The notes beneath the pieces were generated by a model. It ran no database searches. It worked only from the letters and a program-made list of their open reading frames with translations, and was not told where the DNA came from. The position numbers and the translations under genes were made by a program. A stretch of DNA of 64,000 nt from the NCBI RefSeq assembly GCF_030512175.1, contig NZ_JAULBL010000002.1, forward strand, positions 1,734,149-1,798,148, in the 5' to 3' direction. Origin of the DNA: Paeniglutamicibacter sulfureus. GTDB taxonomy: Bacteria > Actinomycetota > Actinomycetes > Actinomycetales > Micrococcaceae. Below, piece after piece: positions 9,286 through 18,305 of this stretch (its first letter is position 1; each line of letters starts with the position of its first letter).

Positions 9286-9308
9286 ATTCTCCTTGCAACA
9301 TTGAGACC

Positions 9309-9352
9309 GTGGCCGAGTGTTCCGGCACCTACGGTGTCAGGCGCTCGGCCAC
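9309..9352 (+). terminator. Hairpin after glmM
   Basis: GTGGCCGAG (9309-9317) pairs with CTCGGCCAC (9344-9352) around a 26-base loop that itself contains GGCACC/GGTGTC complementarity. It is placed between glmM and ugd and is a probable terminator. Confidence 0.4.
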
Positions 9353-9414
9353 ACGCATTTGAGGTGTGCAGCACTTCGCTGCAGCCGTGACTGTCGAAAG
9401 GGTGTGCCAGAGGC

Positions 9415-10758
9415 ATGAGCATGAAGATATCGGTGATTGGCACAGGATACCTGGGCGCGACACACGCGGCCTGCATGGCCGAGCTTGGCTTTGAGGTGAT
9501 CGGCGTGGATGTCGATCCGGCCAAGATCGAGGCGTTGTCCGAAGGCAAGCTGCCCTTCCACGAACCGGGCCTGGGAGAGCTGCTGCGCAAGCACGTGGCC
9601 TCCGGACGGCTGCGCTTCACCACCGACTACGAGGAAGTGGCCACTTGGGCCGATGTGCATTTCATCGGCGTCGGCACCCCGCAGCGCGCCGACGGCCACG
9701 GGGCGGACATGCGGTTCGTCGATGCCTCGGTGGCGGAACTTGCCACGCGCATTCGCGGCACCGCGCTGATCGTGGGCAAGTCCACGGTTCCGGTGGGCAC
9801 CGCACGCCGGCTGCGCGGGCTCATTGCCGCCAACGCCCATCCGGATGCACAGATCTCCCTGGCCTGGAACCCCGAGTTCCTGCGCGAGGGCTTCGCCGTG
9901 GCAGACACCATGTCACCTGACCGGCTGGTGCTGGGAGTCGAGGACGCAACCTCCGAGGAGATCCTGCGCCGGGTCTATGCCCAGGCGCTGGAGGCAAACA
10001 CCCCGCTGATCGTCACCGACTTCGAGACCGCGGAACTGGTCAAGGTGGCCGCCAACGCGTTCCTGGCCACCAAGATTTCCTTCATCAATTCCTTTGCCGA
10101 GGTCACCGAGACCATCGGCGGGGACATCGCGGTGCTGGCCGATGCGCTGGGCCATGATGCAAGGATCGGGCGCAAGTTCCTCAACGCCGGAGTGGGCTTC
10201 GGCGGAGGTTGCCTGCCCAAGGACATCCGGGCATTGCAGGCCCGCACGAGCGAGCTGGGACTGACCCACACCATGGGTTTCCTGGCCGAGGTCGACGAGA
10301 TCAACCTGCGCCGGCGCGAACGCGTGGTCCGACTGGCCCAGACGATGCTCAACGACAAACTGGTGGGCGCCCGCATTGCGGTTCTTGGAGTCACCTTCAA
10401 GCCCGACTCCGATGACGTGCGCGATTCCCCGGCGTTGGATATCGCCGTTCGGCTGTTCAACGCAGGTGCTGACGTTTTGGTCTATGACCCCAAGGGGAAC
10501 AAGAACGCGGCCGATCGTTTCCCGCGGCTGCAGTACGCCAACGACCTGCCCGAGGCCGTGAAGGATGCCGACCTGGTGCTGCTGCTCACCGAGTGGGCCG
10601 AATTCAAGGCGCTTGTCCCGACGGACCTCGAGGAATTGGTCGCCACGAAGCGCATCATCGACGGACGCAATGTGCTGGACCGTGCGCCGTGGCGGGACGC
10701 CGGATGGGAAATCGTGCGGATGGGCCAGCACTACGCACCGCTGGATGGAGAACTTTAG
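9415..10758 (+). CDS. ugd: UDP-glucose 6-dehydrogenase
   Basis: Oxidises UDP-glucose to UDP-glucuronate with NAD+, a precursor for surface polysaccharide. The 447-residue protein has the N-terminal Rossmann motif GTGYLGATHA, the substrate loop VGTPQ, the conserved NPEFLREG, a Lys/Asn active-site helix (ELVKVAANAFLATKISF) and the catalytic cysteine in GFGGGCLPKD. The C-terminal domain has LGVTFKPDSDDVRDSPA. ATG 9415 follows AGAGG; ATG 9421 is an equally conserved alternative. It stands as a single gene bounded by hairpins. Confidence 0.96.
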   Translation: MSMKISVIGTGYLGATHAACMAELGFEVIGVDVDPAKIEALSEGKLPFHEPGLGELLRKHVASGRLRFTTDYEEVATWADVHFIGVGTPQRADGHGADMRFVDASVAELATRIRGTALIVGKSTVPVGTARRLRGLIAANAHPDAQISLAWNPEFLREGFAVADTMSPDRLVLGVEDATSEEILRRVYAQALEANTPLIVTDFETAELVKVAANAFLATKISFINSFAEVTETIGGDIAVLADALGHDARIGRKFLNAGVGFGGGCLPKDIRALQARTSELGLTHTMGFLAEVDEINLRRRERVVRLAQTMLNDKLVGARIAVLGVTFKPDSDDVRDSPALDIAVRLFNAGADVLVYDPKGNKNAADRFPRLQYANDLPEAVKDADLVLLLTEWAEFKALVPTDLEELVATKRIIDGRNVLDRAPWRDAGWEIVRMGQHYAPLDGEL

Positions 10759-10832
10759 GTCGCGCTGACGGCTTTCCGAAGTTCACACAAAGAAGCTGAG
10801 CTCAGCCGACCCTGAAGCGGACGGCGCCACAG

Positions 10833-10875
10833 GACGGTGGCCACATACTGGTTTGACCAGCATGTGGCCACCGTC
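10833..10875 (+). terminator. Strong hairpin downstream of ugd
   Basis: Perfect 14-bp arms GACGGTGGCCACAT (10833-10846) and ATGTGGCCACCGTC (10862-10875). The loop carries a further CTGGT/ACCAG pairing, and TTGTG follows. It probably terminates ugd and faces the minus-strand small gene at 10935. Confidence 0.75.
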
Positions 10876-10934
10876 TTGTGCGTAGTCATCGAAGCGTCCC
10901 TGCGGACTGCCCATGGCACCTGCCGGCCCCTGCG

Positions 10935-11075
10935 TTAGGTGAAGACGATGTATGCGCCAACGCCGCACACGATGGCGATAAGCAGACCAAGTCCAATGTT
11001 TTGCCAGACATAGGGCACGCGAGGTCCCTGCCGGTAAAAGCGGTCGTGATTGCGACTACGCGTTCTGCGTCCCAA
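10935..11075 (-). CDS. Tiny single-pass membrane protein, WQNIGL family (copy A)
   Basis: Not a recognised family. A 46-residue peptide starting at TTG 11075 with GGGGAGAG 4 bases upstream. A basic N-terminus (GRRTRSRNHDRFYRQGPR) is followed by VPYVWQNIGLGLLIAIV and about 20 hydrophobic residues ending AYIVFT. The core FYxQGPRxPxxWQNIGLG is shared with copies C and D, and WQNIGLGLL with copy B, although their DNA has diverged. That implies selection on the protein. The basic head suggests an N-in orientation. Translation from TTG is inferred from the Shine-Dalgarno and the homology. Confidence 0.6.
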   Translation of the reverse strand: MGRRTRSRNHDRFYRQGPRVPYVWQNIGLGLLIAIVCGVGAYIVFT

Positions 11076-11319
11076 GATTCTCTCCCCAAGTTTCGTGCGC
11101 CCCCCCAGGACGCGATTAAGGTCGATCCTAGCAGGCAGAAGCGATTCGACCATTAATGTGACCAATCAGGAACTGCCCGTTCCCAGCCGAACCGCCTTGG
11201 GTCTACAGACCGTCAAAGCGATCGATTCTGGACAGTACCGGATAGGGGTCCTGGCCCTCCAATTGCGTTCGAATATCGGACCGGGCTTGGAACCCAAACG
11301 GCTAGGCGGAGGCGGGTCT

Positions 11320-11442
11320 CTAAGTGAGTACTGAGTATCCGACTATGCCCAGGACAACCAAGGTGAGCAGCCCCAATCCGATGTTTTGCCAGATCACCAG
11401 AACACGTGACTTCTTGCGGTAGTAGATTCGATTCCAAGACAA
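11320..11442 (-). CDS. Tiny single-pass membrane protein, WQNIGL family (copy B)
   Basis: A 40-residue peptide from TTG 11442, with GGGGG 7-8 bases upstream: MSWNRIYYRKKSRVLVIWQN, then IGLGLLTLVVLGIVGYSVLT. It keeps the YY and WQNIGLG core of the family but has KKSRVLV where the others have QGPRIP. Same strand as copy A, 244 bases upstream of it in gene direction. Function unknown; one transmembrane helix is predicted by eye. Confidence 0.55.
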   Translation of the reverse strand: MSWNRIYYRKKSRVLVIWQNIGLGLLTLVVLGIVGYSVLT

Positions 11443-11843
11443 AACAGTCGCCCCCAAACTTAAGACTTCCCCCAATTGGAGCCTTGTTGCACCAGCCTAA
11501 ACCATGGCGCAGCGGAAAGGACCAAGATGACTATGGCTGATTGCGGGATGTTTCTCAGGCAGCTGGAGACTGGCCTTGGAAGCAGGGCGAAACGCTGCTG
11601 GGCGATTGGCACGGAACCCCGGCACCAAGTCCTAAGGGTTGTGGGAGAGCGACAAGAGTATGGCCCGGTAACCAAGACCACAACCAGGCCACGTCGTTCA
11701 ACTACCGCCGGGGCCGGCGAGCAACTCTTTGGGTGATCGCCAAAGGGGTTTGCCCGGACTATGTGCAAGAACGTACATGCTGATGGCGTCCGGGGAGCCG
11801 TTGTCACGACGCCGGTATCAAAACCTGTCCGGCTCGGCTCGTG

Positions 11844-13379
11844 TTAGAGCCCCAGGTCCCGGCCCGCACGTGGAAGTTCCTGCAAGACATCAACGGCGCT
11901 GACGGTGCCCTTGTGGGCCGCGAGGGCACCCGCGTGCGCATGGATCAGTGCTCCGGCAGCAGCAAGGTCCGTCAGGCGATGGCCAAGGGCCACGACGTCC
12001 TTGTTCGTGGGCGTGGCCGGGAGGTTGGCTGCGGCCAAGACCGTGCCCAGGATGCCGGTCAGCACGTCGCCGCTTCCGGCGGTTGCAAGGTCAGGCGTGG
12101 AAGCATGCACGATCAATGTGTAGCCGTCCGGAGCCGTACAGATAGTTGACGGTCCCTTGAGTAGGACGACACTGTCGTAGGCAACGGCGGCCCAGCGGGC
12201 CCAGCGGATCGGGTCGGCCGCGATGTCCCGGGAACTGACGCGTACGCCGGCTTTTGCCAATAGGGCGTGGAGTTCCCCGGCATGCGGGGTGAGGATACGC
12301 AACTGGTGGTGCTCGCCCGGTTCCAGCATGGAAAAGGCGCCGGCATCAATGACGCAGGGCGTGTTCGCCGCTAATATTTGCGCCAGGTGCTTGCGGGTGT
12401 CTTCGGTGTCGTCCAACCCCGGGCCGATGGCCCAGGCGCCAATGCGTGTTGCACCCTCGCGTTCGTTTCGGCGATTGCGTGCAAGCAATGCCGTGAGCTC
12501 GGGGGTAGCCAGGGGAACGGACTCCGGTACCTGGGTAGTCAAGGCGGTTGCCACGGCATCCGGGACAAGGGTGCGCAGAAGGCCCAACCCGCTGGCCACT
12601 GCGGCACGAGCCGTGAGCACCGCGGCACCCGGGTACTTCGCGGAGCCGGCCAACAGCCCCAGCACTCCGCGCTGGTACTTGTGGCGCCCGGCGGTGCTCC
12701 AGTCTCCGTCACGGCCCAGCAACAGCTCGAGATCGTCTCCCTGCACCACCCAGGCCTCGGGCTCCGGCAAGGCCGCGCCGAGTCCCAGATCCGTAACGCG
12801 AATGCTTCCCGAGACCAGATGGCCCGAGCCAACCACGAGCCCCGTCTTCAGCGCGCCGAAGCTCACCGTGCGGTCCGCCGGGATGACGCTATCGACCGTA
12901 GCCCCGGTGTCGGAATCGACGCCGCTGGGCAAGTCGCACGCCAGGACTGGAATGTCCCGGGGGATGGCTGGCAACTCAAGACCGGGACGTGCGCCGGTGC
13001 CGTAGCCGGCATCGATCAACAGGTCGCAATCCTCGAGCAGTTCGTCCAGGTCCGCTACGGCGGCTGTGCGCCCGCCCGCACGCGACAGGGCGGCCAATCC
13101 CTCCTGGTGGGGCTGGGAGCCCAAAAGCACCGCGGTGGCGTGAACCCCGCGCTTGGCCAGCGATGCCAAGGCAAAGAGTCCGTCTCCGCCATTGTTCCCC
13201 GGTCCTACCAGCGCCACGGCGCGTGATCCGTAAAGACGCCCGGTATCTTCCTTGAGCATCACCACGGCCTGGTGGGCCAACGCGTCGGCGGCACGGCGCA
13301 TCAAGGTCAGGTCGTTGGCATCGCGTAGCAGCTTAGCTTCGGCATCTCGAACGTGGGTACCTGCGTAGACGGGGATCAT
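11844..13379 (-). CDS. nnr: Bifunctional NAD(P)H-hydrate epimerase / ADP-dependent dehydratase
   Basis: Repairs hydrated NAD(P)H: the N-terminal YjeF_N domain (~1-215) epimerises NAD(P)HX and the C-terminal carbohydrate-kinase-like domain (~225-505) dehydrates the S form using ADP or ATP. Seen: VGPGNNGGDGLFALA and DAGYGTGA with DLPSGVDSDTG in the epimerase half; AGSAKYPGAAVLTARAA, LTPHAGELHALL, VVLLKGPSTI and the signature TAGSGDVLTGILG in the dehydratase half. The length (511) is typical of the fused protein. It is followed on the same strand by acpS upstream at 13.8 kb, a common actinobacterial neighbour. Confidence 0.95.
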   Translation of the reverse strand: MIPVYAGTHVRDAEAKLLRDANDLTLMRRAADALAHQAVVMLKEDTGRLYGSRAVALVGPGNNGGDGLFALASLAKRGVHATAVLLGSQPHQEGLAALSRAGGRTAAVADLDELLEDCDLLIDAGYGTGARPGLELPAIPRDIPVLACDLPSGVDSDTGATVDSVIPADRTVSFGALKTGLVVGSGHLVSGSIRVTDLGLGAALPEPEAWVVQGDDLELLLGRDGDWSTAGRHKYQRGVLGLLAGSAKYPGAAVLTARAAVASGLGLLRTLVPDAVATALTTQVPESVPLATPELTALLARNRRNEREGATRIGAWAIGPGLDDTEDTRKHLAQILAANTPCVIDAGAFSMLEPGEHHQLRILTPHAGELHALLAKAGVRVSSRDIAADPIRWARWAAVAYDSVVLLKGPSTICTAPDGYTLIVHASTPDLATAGSGDVLTGILGTVLAAANLPATPTNKDVVALGHRLTDLAAAGALIHAHAGALAAHKGTVSAVDVLQELPRAGRDLGL

Positions 13380-13485
13380 TAGTTCAGAATACCCAACTCC
13401 GGAGGGGATTTGCCGCAGAATCGATGCGGTGGCGCAATGGCCCGAGCAAACATGTCGTTGGTGTGGACAATTGCCGGGGACCGGG

Positions 13486-13836
13486 CTAACGTTCGGCGAC
13501 TACCATGGCCGTGGCAAGGTCGCCGTCGTGGCTCATGGACAGGTGCCAATGCACCACGCCCTTTCGCTCGGCTGCTTCGGCGACGGATCCGTCAAGCACC
13601 ACATAGGGATCGCCCGCGCTGTCCTTTTCAATCCAGCAATGCTGCCAGTTCATGCCCGCCGGGGCTCCAAGCGCTTTGGCAATGGCTTCCTTCGCGGCAA
13701 AGCGTGCGGCCAGCGACCGAACGTGCAGCTCGCGTTCCGCAGGCACGAAGAGGCGCTCGCGCAGGGCGGGGGTCCGCGCCAACTGCGCCTTGAAACGCGA
13801 GACCTCAACAACATCAACACCAATTCCCACGATCAT
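13486..13836 (-). CDS. acpS: Holo-[acyl-carrier-protein] synthase
   Basis: Transfers 4'-phosphopantetheine from CoA to apo-ACP. A 116-residue AcpS-type protein with the metal-binding Asp in [12 protein letters not shown] and the catalytic Glu in [13 protein letters not shown], then [15 protein letters not shown]. It lies directly upstream of nnr on the same strand, and coaA (CoA synthesis) is 2.8 kb away. Confidence 0.95.
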   Translation of the reverse strand: MIVGIGVDVVEVSRFKAQLARTPALRERLFVPAERELHVRSLAARFAAKEAIAKALGAPAGMNWQHCWIEKDSAGDPYVVLDGSVAEAAERKGVVHWHLSMSHDGDLATAMVVAER

Positions 13837-13989
13837 GCCTTCGAGTTTATCTGTCGGGGCACCCAGTCAATGCCACGCAACTGCTCCCCGCCGGGGTCAT
13901 GGAATGTGCACCCCTATTCCGGAGAGAGGGGAAGTCGTAGGCTTCAAGGCACCGTGGGCAAGGAGCAGACGGAACCGAGGAGTCTGGCA

Positions 13990-14559
13990 ATGACGACAAA
14001 AGATCGCGCAAGTGAAGTGGAACCGGCCGCAGTAATGCTATTGCGGGACGGCTTCGGTCGGGTTCGGGAAGGCATCCAGCGGCTTCTGGAAGAAGCCGAA
14101 CCACGGATGCTGCGCTTCAGGGCGAGCAGCCACTCGAATTCGATGGCTTGGCTTCTTTGGCACCTGACCCGGATCCAGGACGACCACTTCACACACCTGG
14201 CCAAGGCACTGGATGAGAGATCTGCGCCGGAGCAATGCTGGATTTCCCGGGGGTGGGTGTTGCGTTTCAACTTGCCCTATGGCCAGTTGGATACCGGATT
14301 CGGGCACAGCAGTGACCACGTAGCTGACTTTGGGATGTATGACGGCGAGTACCTGCTGGGCTATTACCGGGACGTGCATGAACAAGCCATGGGTATCTTG
14401 GCTACTTTGCGCGAGCCTGACCTGTCGGCCGTTATTGACAGGCGCTGGAATCCTCCGGTCACGGCGGGGGTCAGGCTCATCAGCGTCCTCAACGAAACCG
14501 CCTCGCATCTGGGGCAGGCTGAATTCCTCAAGGGCATCTACGCCGACCAATCCGACTGA
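13990..14559 (+). CDS. DinB-like (DUF664/DinB_2) metalloenzyme-fold protein
   Basis: A 189-residue protein of the DinB/YfiT-like four-helix fold, which in actinobacteria includes mycothiol-dependent transferases. Metal-site histidines are suggested by SMAWLLWHLTRIQDDH and by the C-terminal ETASHLGQAEFLKG. ATG 13990 is preferred because GAGGAG lies 8 bases before it; the longer frame from 13429 overlaps acpS antisense. A single-gene unit closed by the terminator at 14578. Substrate unknown. Confidence 0.8.
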   Translation: MTTKDRASEVEPAAVMLLRDGFGRVREGIQRLLEEAEPRMLRFRASSHSNSMAWLLWHLTRIQDDHFTHLAKALDERSAPEQCWISRGWVLRFNLPYGQLDTGFGHSSDHVADFGMYDGEYLLGYYRDVHEQAMGILATLREPDLSAVIDRRWNPPVTAGVRLISVLNETASHLGQAEFLKGIYADQSD

Positions 14560-14577
14560 GGCAGCATTCATTGCTTA

Positions 14578-14600
14578 AAACACCGGCGGTGCCGGTGTTT
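14578..14600. terminator. Bidirectional terminator between DinB-like gene and glmS
   Basis: Perfect 10-bp arms AAACACCGGC (14578-14587) and GCCGGTGTTT (14591-14600) with a 3-base loop GGT. A-tract on one side and T-tract on the other suit both convergent genes. Confidence 0.8.
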
Positions 14601-14658
14601 CCCCTCTCAGGGAAGCTCCGGCACCGCTGGGTGTGTGAAACCTAAATAGGTCTGAGAC

Positions 14659-16530
14659 CTACTCGACCGTGACTGACTTTGCCAGATTGCGCGGCTGGTC
14701 CACGTCCAGGCCCTTGGCGGAGGCCAATTCGCAGGCGAAGAGCTGCAGTGGCACGGTGGCCAGCAGCGGCATCAGCAGCACCGGGGTCTCCGGAAGGTAG
14801 AACACGAACTCGGCGTAGTCACGAACCGCCTCGTCGCCTTCCTCGGCGATGACCAGGGTCTTGGCGCCCCGGGCGCGCACTTCCTGGATGTTGGAGACGA
14901 CCTTGGAGTGCAGCGAATCGCGGCCACGTGGGGACGGAACCACAACGAAGACCGGCTTGTCCTGCTCGATCAGCGCGATCGGGCCGTGCTTGAGCTCGCC
15001 TGCGGCGAAGCCCTCTGCGTGGATGTAGGCGATTTCCTTGAGCTTCAGGGCGCCTTCCATGGCTACCGGGTAGCCCACGTGGCGGCCCAGGAAGAGCACC
15101 GATTCGGTGTCCTGCATAGAGCGGGCCAGCGACTTGATTTCCTCGCTGCGGTCCAGGATGTCCTGGATCTTGGCCGGGATCTTACCCAGGTCGGCAAGGA
15201 TGTCCTTGATCTGTCCGGAGAACAGGTTGCCGCGCAACTGGGCTAGGTAGAGGCCGAGCAGGTAGGTGGCGGTGATCTGCGCAAGGAAGGCCTTGGTGGA
15301 GGCAACGGCGATTTCCGGTCCGGCGTGCGTGTACAGCACTGCATCGGATTCACGCGGGATGGTGGAACCGTTGGTGTTGCAGATGGCCAGGGTCTTGGCG
15401 CCCTGTTCCTTGGCGTAGCGCACGGCCATGAGCGTATCCATGGTCTCGCCGGACTGCGAGATGGAAACGACCAGGGTGTTCTCGTTCACGATCGGGTCGC
15501 GGTAGCGGAACTCGTGGCTCAGCTCGACCTCGACCGGGATCCGGCACCAGTTTTCGATCGCGTACTTGGCAACGGAACCCGCATAGGCGGAGGTTCCGCA
15601 GGCGAGCACGATGATCTTGGAAACGGCCGCAAGTTCCTCGGGGGAAATGCGCAGCTCGTCAAGGGTCAGTCGACCAAAGGCGTCCGAGCGGCCCAGCAGG
15701 GTGTCTGCCACCGCTGCGGGCTGGTCGAAGATCTCCTTCTCCATGAAGGAGCCGAAGCCACCCTTTTCGGCGCTGGCGGCATCCCAGTCAACGTGGAATT
15801 CCTTGCCCTCGGCGGGGTTGCCCGAAAAATCGGTGATGCTGTGGGAATCGGGGGTGATCGTGACGATCTGGTCCTGGCCCAGCTCCACCGCGCGGCGGGT
15901 GAAGTCAATGAAGCCCGAAACGTCCGAGCCCAGGAAGTTCTCGCCGTCGCCCAGGCCAAGGACCAGGGGGGAGTTGCGGCGGGCGGCAACGACAACGCCG
16001 GGGTGCTCGGTGTGCACGGCCAGCAGGGTGAACGCACCCTCGAGCTGGCGGGCGGTCAGCTCCATTGAACGGGTGAGGTTTCCTTCGCCGGCGCCGCGGT
16101 AGACCGAGCCCAGCAGCGCCGCTGCGACCTCGGTGTCGGTCTCGGAAAGGAACTCGACGCCTTCGGCGACAAGCTTGGCCTTCAACTCGGCGAAGTTCTC
16201 GATGATGCCGTTGTGGATCATGGCGAGGTTGCCGTTATCGGCAAGGTGGGGGTGGGCATTTCCGTCAGTGGGTCCGCCGTGGGTCGCCCAGCGGGTGTGG
16301 CCGATACCGGTCAGCGAGGCCGGCAGCGGGTCGGCTTCAAGGGAGTCCACGAGGTTGACGAGCTTTCCCGACTTCTTGCGCGAGTCAATGCCCGCGTCGG
16401 TGACCACGGCGAGTCCGGCCGAGTCATAACCGCGATACTCAAGGCGCCGAAGACCCTCGAGAATCACATCGAGCGCCCCGTGATTGGCTGCGCGTCCAGC
16501 ATTACCTACGTATCCAACGATTCCACACAT
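14659..16530 (-). CDS. glmS: Glutamine--fructose-6-phosphate aminotransferase (isomerizing)
   Basis: Makes glucosamine-6-phosphate from fructose-6-phosphate and glutamine, the entry to UDP-GlcNAc. It is 623 residues. The N-terminal class-II glutaminase starts MCGIVGYVG with nucleophile Cys2 (after Met removal, Cys1) and has GHTRWATHG. Two SIS domains follow, with [31 protein letters not shown] and [18 protein letters not shown]. The C-terminus [13 protein letters not shown] is canonical. Divergent from coaA. The reaction opposes that of NagB in this window, so the two must be oppositely regulated. Confidence 0.98.
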   Translation of the reverse strand: MCGIVGYVGNAGRAANHGALDVILEGLRRLEYRGYDSAGLAVVTDAGIDSRKKSGKLVNLVDSLEADPLPASLTGIGHTRWATHGGPTDGNAHPHLADNGNLAMIHNGIIENFAELKAKLVAEGVEFLSETDTEVAAALLGSVYRGAGEGNLTRSMELTARQLEGAFTLLAVHTEHPGVVVAARRNSPLVLGLGDGENFLGSDVSGFIDFTRRAVELGQDQIVTITPDSHSITDFSGNPAEGKEFHVDWDAASAEKGGFGSFMEKEIFDQPAAVADTLLGRSDAFGRLTLDELRISPEELAAVSKIIVLACGTSAYAGSVAKYAIENWCRIPVEVELSHEFRYRDPIVNENTLVVSISQSGETMDTLMAVRYAKEQGAKTLAICNTNGSTIPRESDAVLYTHAGPEIAVASTKAFLAQITATYLLGLYLAQLRGNLFSGQIKDILADLGKIPAKIQDILDRSEEIKSLARSMQDTESVLFLGRHVGYPVAMEGALKLKEIAYIHAEGFAAGELKHGPIALIEQDKPVFVVVPSPRGRDSLHSKVVSNIQEVRARGAKTLVIAEEGDEAVRDYAEFVFYLPETPVLLMPLLATVPLQLFACELASAKGLDVDQPRNLAKSVTVE

Positions 16531-16678
16531 GCAAAAAAGATTACCGTGCCGCGCAGGTCCCTCGGTTCATTTGCGCTGTCGGCTGGTCTTAAAAATATGT
16601 GTGCATGCCCACGCGTCCAAACTATGGCCAAAAGGTGAAGTTTGGGAATACGGGAGGATTGTTGGCACAATTCAAGGC

Positions 16679-17638
16679 GTGAATGGACAGCGTGCGGTCG
16701 ACTACAGTGCTACACCCTTCGTCGAATTGGACCGCCAAACCTGGGCAAGACTGTCCAATGAACTCAAGCAACCACTGGATGAAGCGGACCTGCGCCGCCT
16801 CAGCGGCCTGGGCGAGCAGCTAAACCTCGCCGAGGTGCGTGAGGTCTATCTTCCGCTCTCGCGCCTTCTCAACCTCTACGTCCAGGGCTCGGCCTCGCTG
16901 CACCAGGCCACCAACACCTTCCTGGGGGAGAGTACCCGGCGCACTCCCTTTGTTATTGGCGTAGCCGGTTCCGTGGCCGTGGGAAAGTCCACGACTGCCA
17001 GAGTTTTGCAGGAATTGTTGCGTCGCTGGCCGGACACCCCCGATGTGCAGCTGATTACGACCGACGGCTTCCTGTATCCAAACGCGGATCTGGAAAATCG
17101 CGGCATCATGCATCGCAAGGGATTTCCGGAATCCTATGACCGTCGTCGCCTGTTGCGATTTGTTTCCGAAGTGAAGTCCGGTGCACCGGAGGTGCGCGCC
17201 CCGTGGTATTCGCACCTTACCTATGACATCGTGCCGGGCAAGGAAGTCGTGGTGCGCTCTCCCCAGGTGCTGATCGTGGAAGGGCTGAACGTGTTGCAGC
17301 CTGCCCGGGCCCGCACTGACGGCACCGCCGGCCTGGCACTGAGTGATTTCTTTGATTTCTCCGTTTACGTTGACGCGAGAACTTCCGATATCGAAGAGTG
17401 GTACATCCGTCGCTTCATGAAGCTGCGTTCCGGAGCGTTCTCGGACCCCGCTTCCTACTTCCACCGTTATGCATCGCTGAGCGACGAGGAAGCCAGGGAA
17501 ACCGCGCACGGAATCTGGAAACGAATCAACGAACCGAACCTGCGGGAAAATGTCATTCCCACGCGTGGCCGCGCACAGCTGGTGTTGAGCAAATCGGCGG
17601 ACCATTCGATCCGCAGGATGCTGCTTCGCAAAATCTGA
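16679..17638 (+). CDS. coaA: Pantothenate kinase type I
   Basis: ATP-dependent phosphorylation of pantothenate, the first step of CoA synthesis. From GTG 16679 it is 319 residues, close to E. coli CoaA (316). Seen: the P-loop [26 protein letters not shown], the [11 protein letters not shown] region, YDIVPGKEV and VEGLNVLQ. The frame is open back to 16484, but the extra 65 residues have no family match and would overlap the glmS start. The start is not fixed by a clear Shine-Dalgarno. Confidence 0.95.
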   Translation: MNGQRAVDYSATPFVELDRQTWARLSNELKQPLDEADLRRLSGLGEQLNLAEVREVYLPLSRLLNLYVQGSASLHQATNTFLGESTRRTPFVIGVAGSVAVGKSTTARVLQELLRRWPDTPDVQLITTDGFLYPNADLENRGIMHRKGFPESYDRRRLLRFVSEVKSGAPEVRAPWYSHLTYDIVPGKEVVVRSPQVLIVEGLNVLQPARARTDGTAGLALSDFFDFSVYVDARTSDIEEWYIRRFMKLRSGAFSDPASYFHRYASLSDEEARETAHGIWKRINEPNLRENVIPTRGRAQLVLSKSADHSIRRMLLRKI

Positions 17639-17731
17639 GACTCGAATTCTTGGGTGAACGTATCGAGAATTTCCCAAAAAGTTTCCGCGTCGTGCCTTTT
17701 GACCACCGTGATTGTGTGTAAAGCTGGGCAC

Positions 17732-18133
17732 ATGCTCAAGGGATTCAAAGAATTTATCATGAAGGGCAATGTCGTTGACCTTGCCGTAGCCGTTGTCATC
17801 GGTGCTGCTTTTGGCGCCGTAGTCACAGCATTGGTTGAGTTCATTCTCATGCCATTGATCGCAGCATTGGTCGGATCGCCGAACTTCGATGACTTCCTGG
17901 TTATCACGCTCGGTGCCGGTGTGGCCATCAAGATCGGTGCGTTCCTGACCGTTCTGGTGAACTTCATCCTCATTGCTGCAGCCATTTACTTCTTCGTCGT
18001 GGTGCCGATGAAGCACCTCGAGGAACGGCGCCAGGCTCGCCTTGGCGTTGAAGAACCCGCCGAAGAGCTCGATCCGCAGCTTGCGCTGCTGGCCGAGATC
18101 CGCGACGAGCTCCGCACCAACCGAACCCTGTAA
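17732..18133 (+). CDS. mscL: Large-conductance mechanosensitive channel
   Basis: A membrane pore that opens under osmotic downshock. 133 residues: the N-terminal helix MLKGFKEFIMKGNVVDLAV, TM1 (VAVVIGAAFGAVVTALV), a periplasmic-type loop, TM2 (FLTVLVNFILIAAAIYFFVV) and a charged C-terminal helix (LLAEIRDELRTNRTL). ATG 17732 matches the conserved N-terminus; upstream in-frame ATG 17654 does not. Confidence 0.96.
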   Translation: MLKGFKEFIMKGNVVDLAVAVVIGAAFGAVVTALVEFILMPLIAALVGSPNFDDFLVITLGAGVAIKIGAFLTVLVNFILIAAAIYFFVVVPMKHLEERRQARLGVEEPAEELDPQLALLAEIRDELRTNRTL

Positions 18134-18140
18134 ATCCACT

Positions 18141-18211
18141 GCGGACCCTTTCGGTCCGCCCATCACGAAGCACCGGTGGCCCGATCCCATGATCAAGCCA
18201 CCGGTGCTTCG
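18141..18211 (+). terminator. Tandem hairpins after mscL
   Basis: A short hairpin GCGGACC/GGTCCGC (18141-18147 and 18153-18159) is followed by a strong one with perfect 15-bp arms CGAAGCACCGGTGGC (18166-18180) and GCCACCGGTGCTTCG (18197-18211), then TCATTT. Confidence 0.8.
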
Positions 18212-18305
18212 TCATTTCCGCCAAAGGGCGGCAGGAGTGGTGGCGTAGGGCGTAGGTGGGCGTGGCCTTGAGCGGGCGCCAAGGGGAAAGTGGGATGATG
18301 GATGG

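Larger units (their letters stand above)
10759..11843. other. 1.1-kb spacer holding two tiny membrane-protein genes
   Basis: Between ugd and nnr no ordinary gene is visible. The stretch contains the ugd terminator, the tiny genes at 10935-11075 and 11320-11442 (minus strand), and G-rich tracts upstream of each. Frames at 11476-11807 on both strands lack a ribosome-binding site and family character. Base composition is lower in GC than the flanking genes. Confidence 0.6.

Noticed and set aside
11460-11843. Several 60-115 codon frames on both strands upstream of nnr
   Set aside because: They overlap one another in all phases, have no ribosome-binding sites and no conserved motif.
16820-18196. 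A 458-codon antisense frame across coaA and mscL
   Set aside because: Both plus-strand genes are unmistakable; the antisense frame spans their intergenic region and has no domain.
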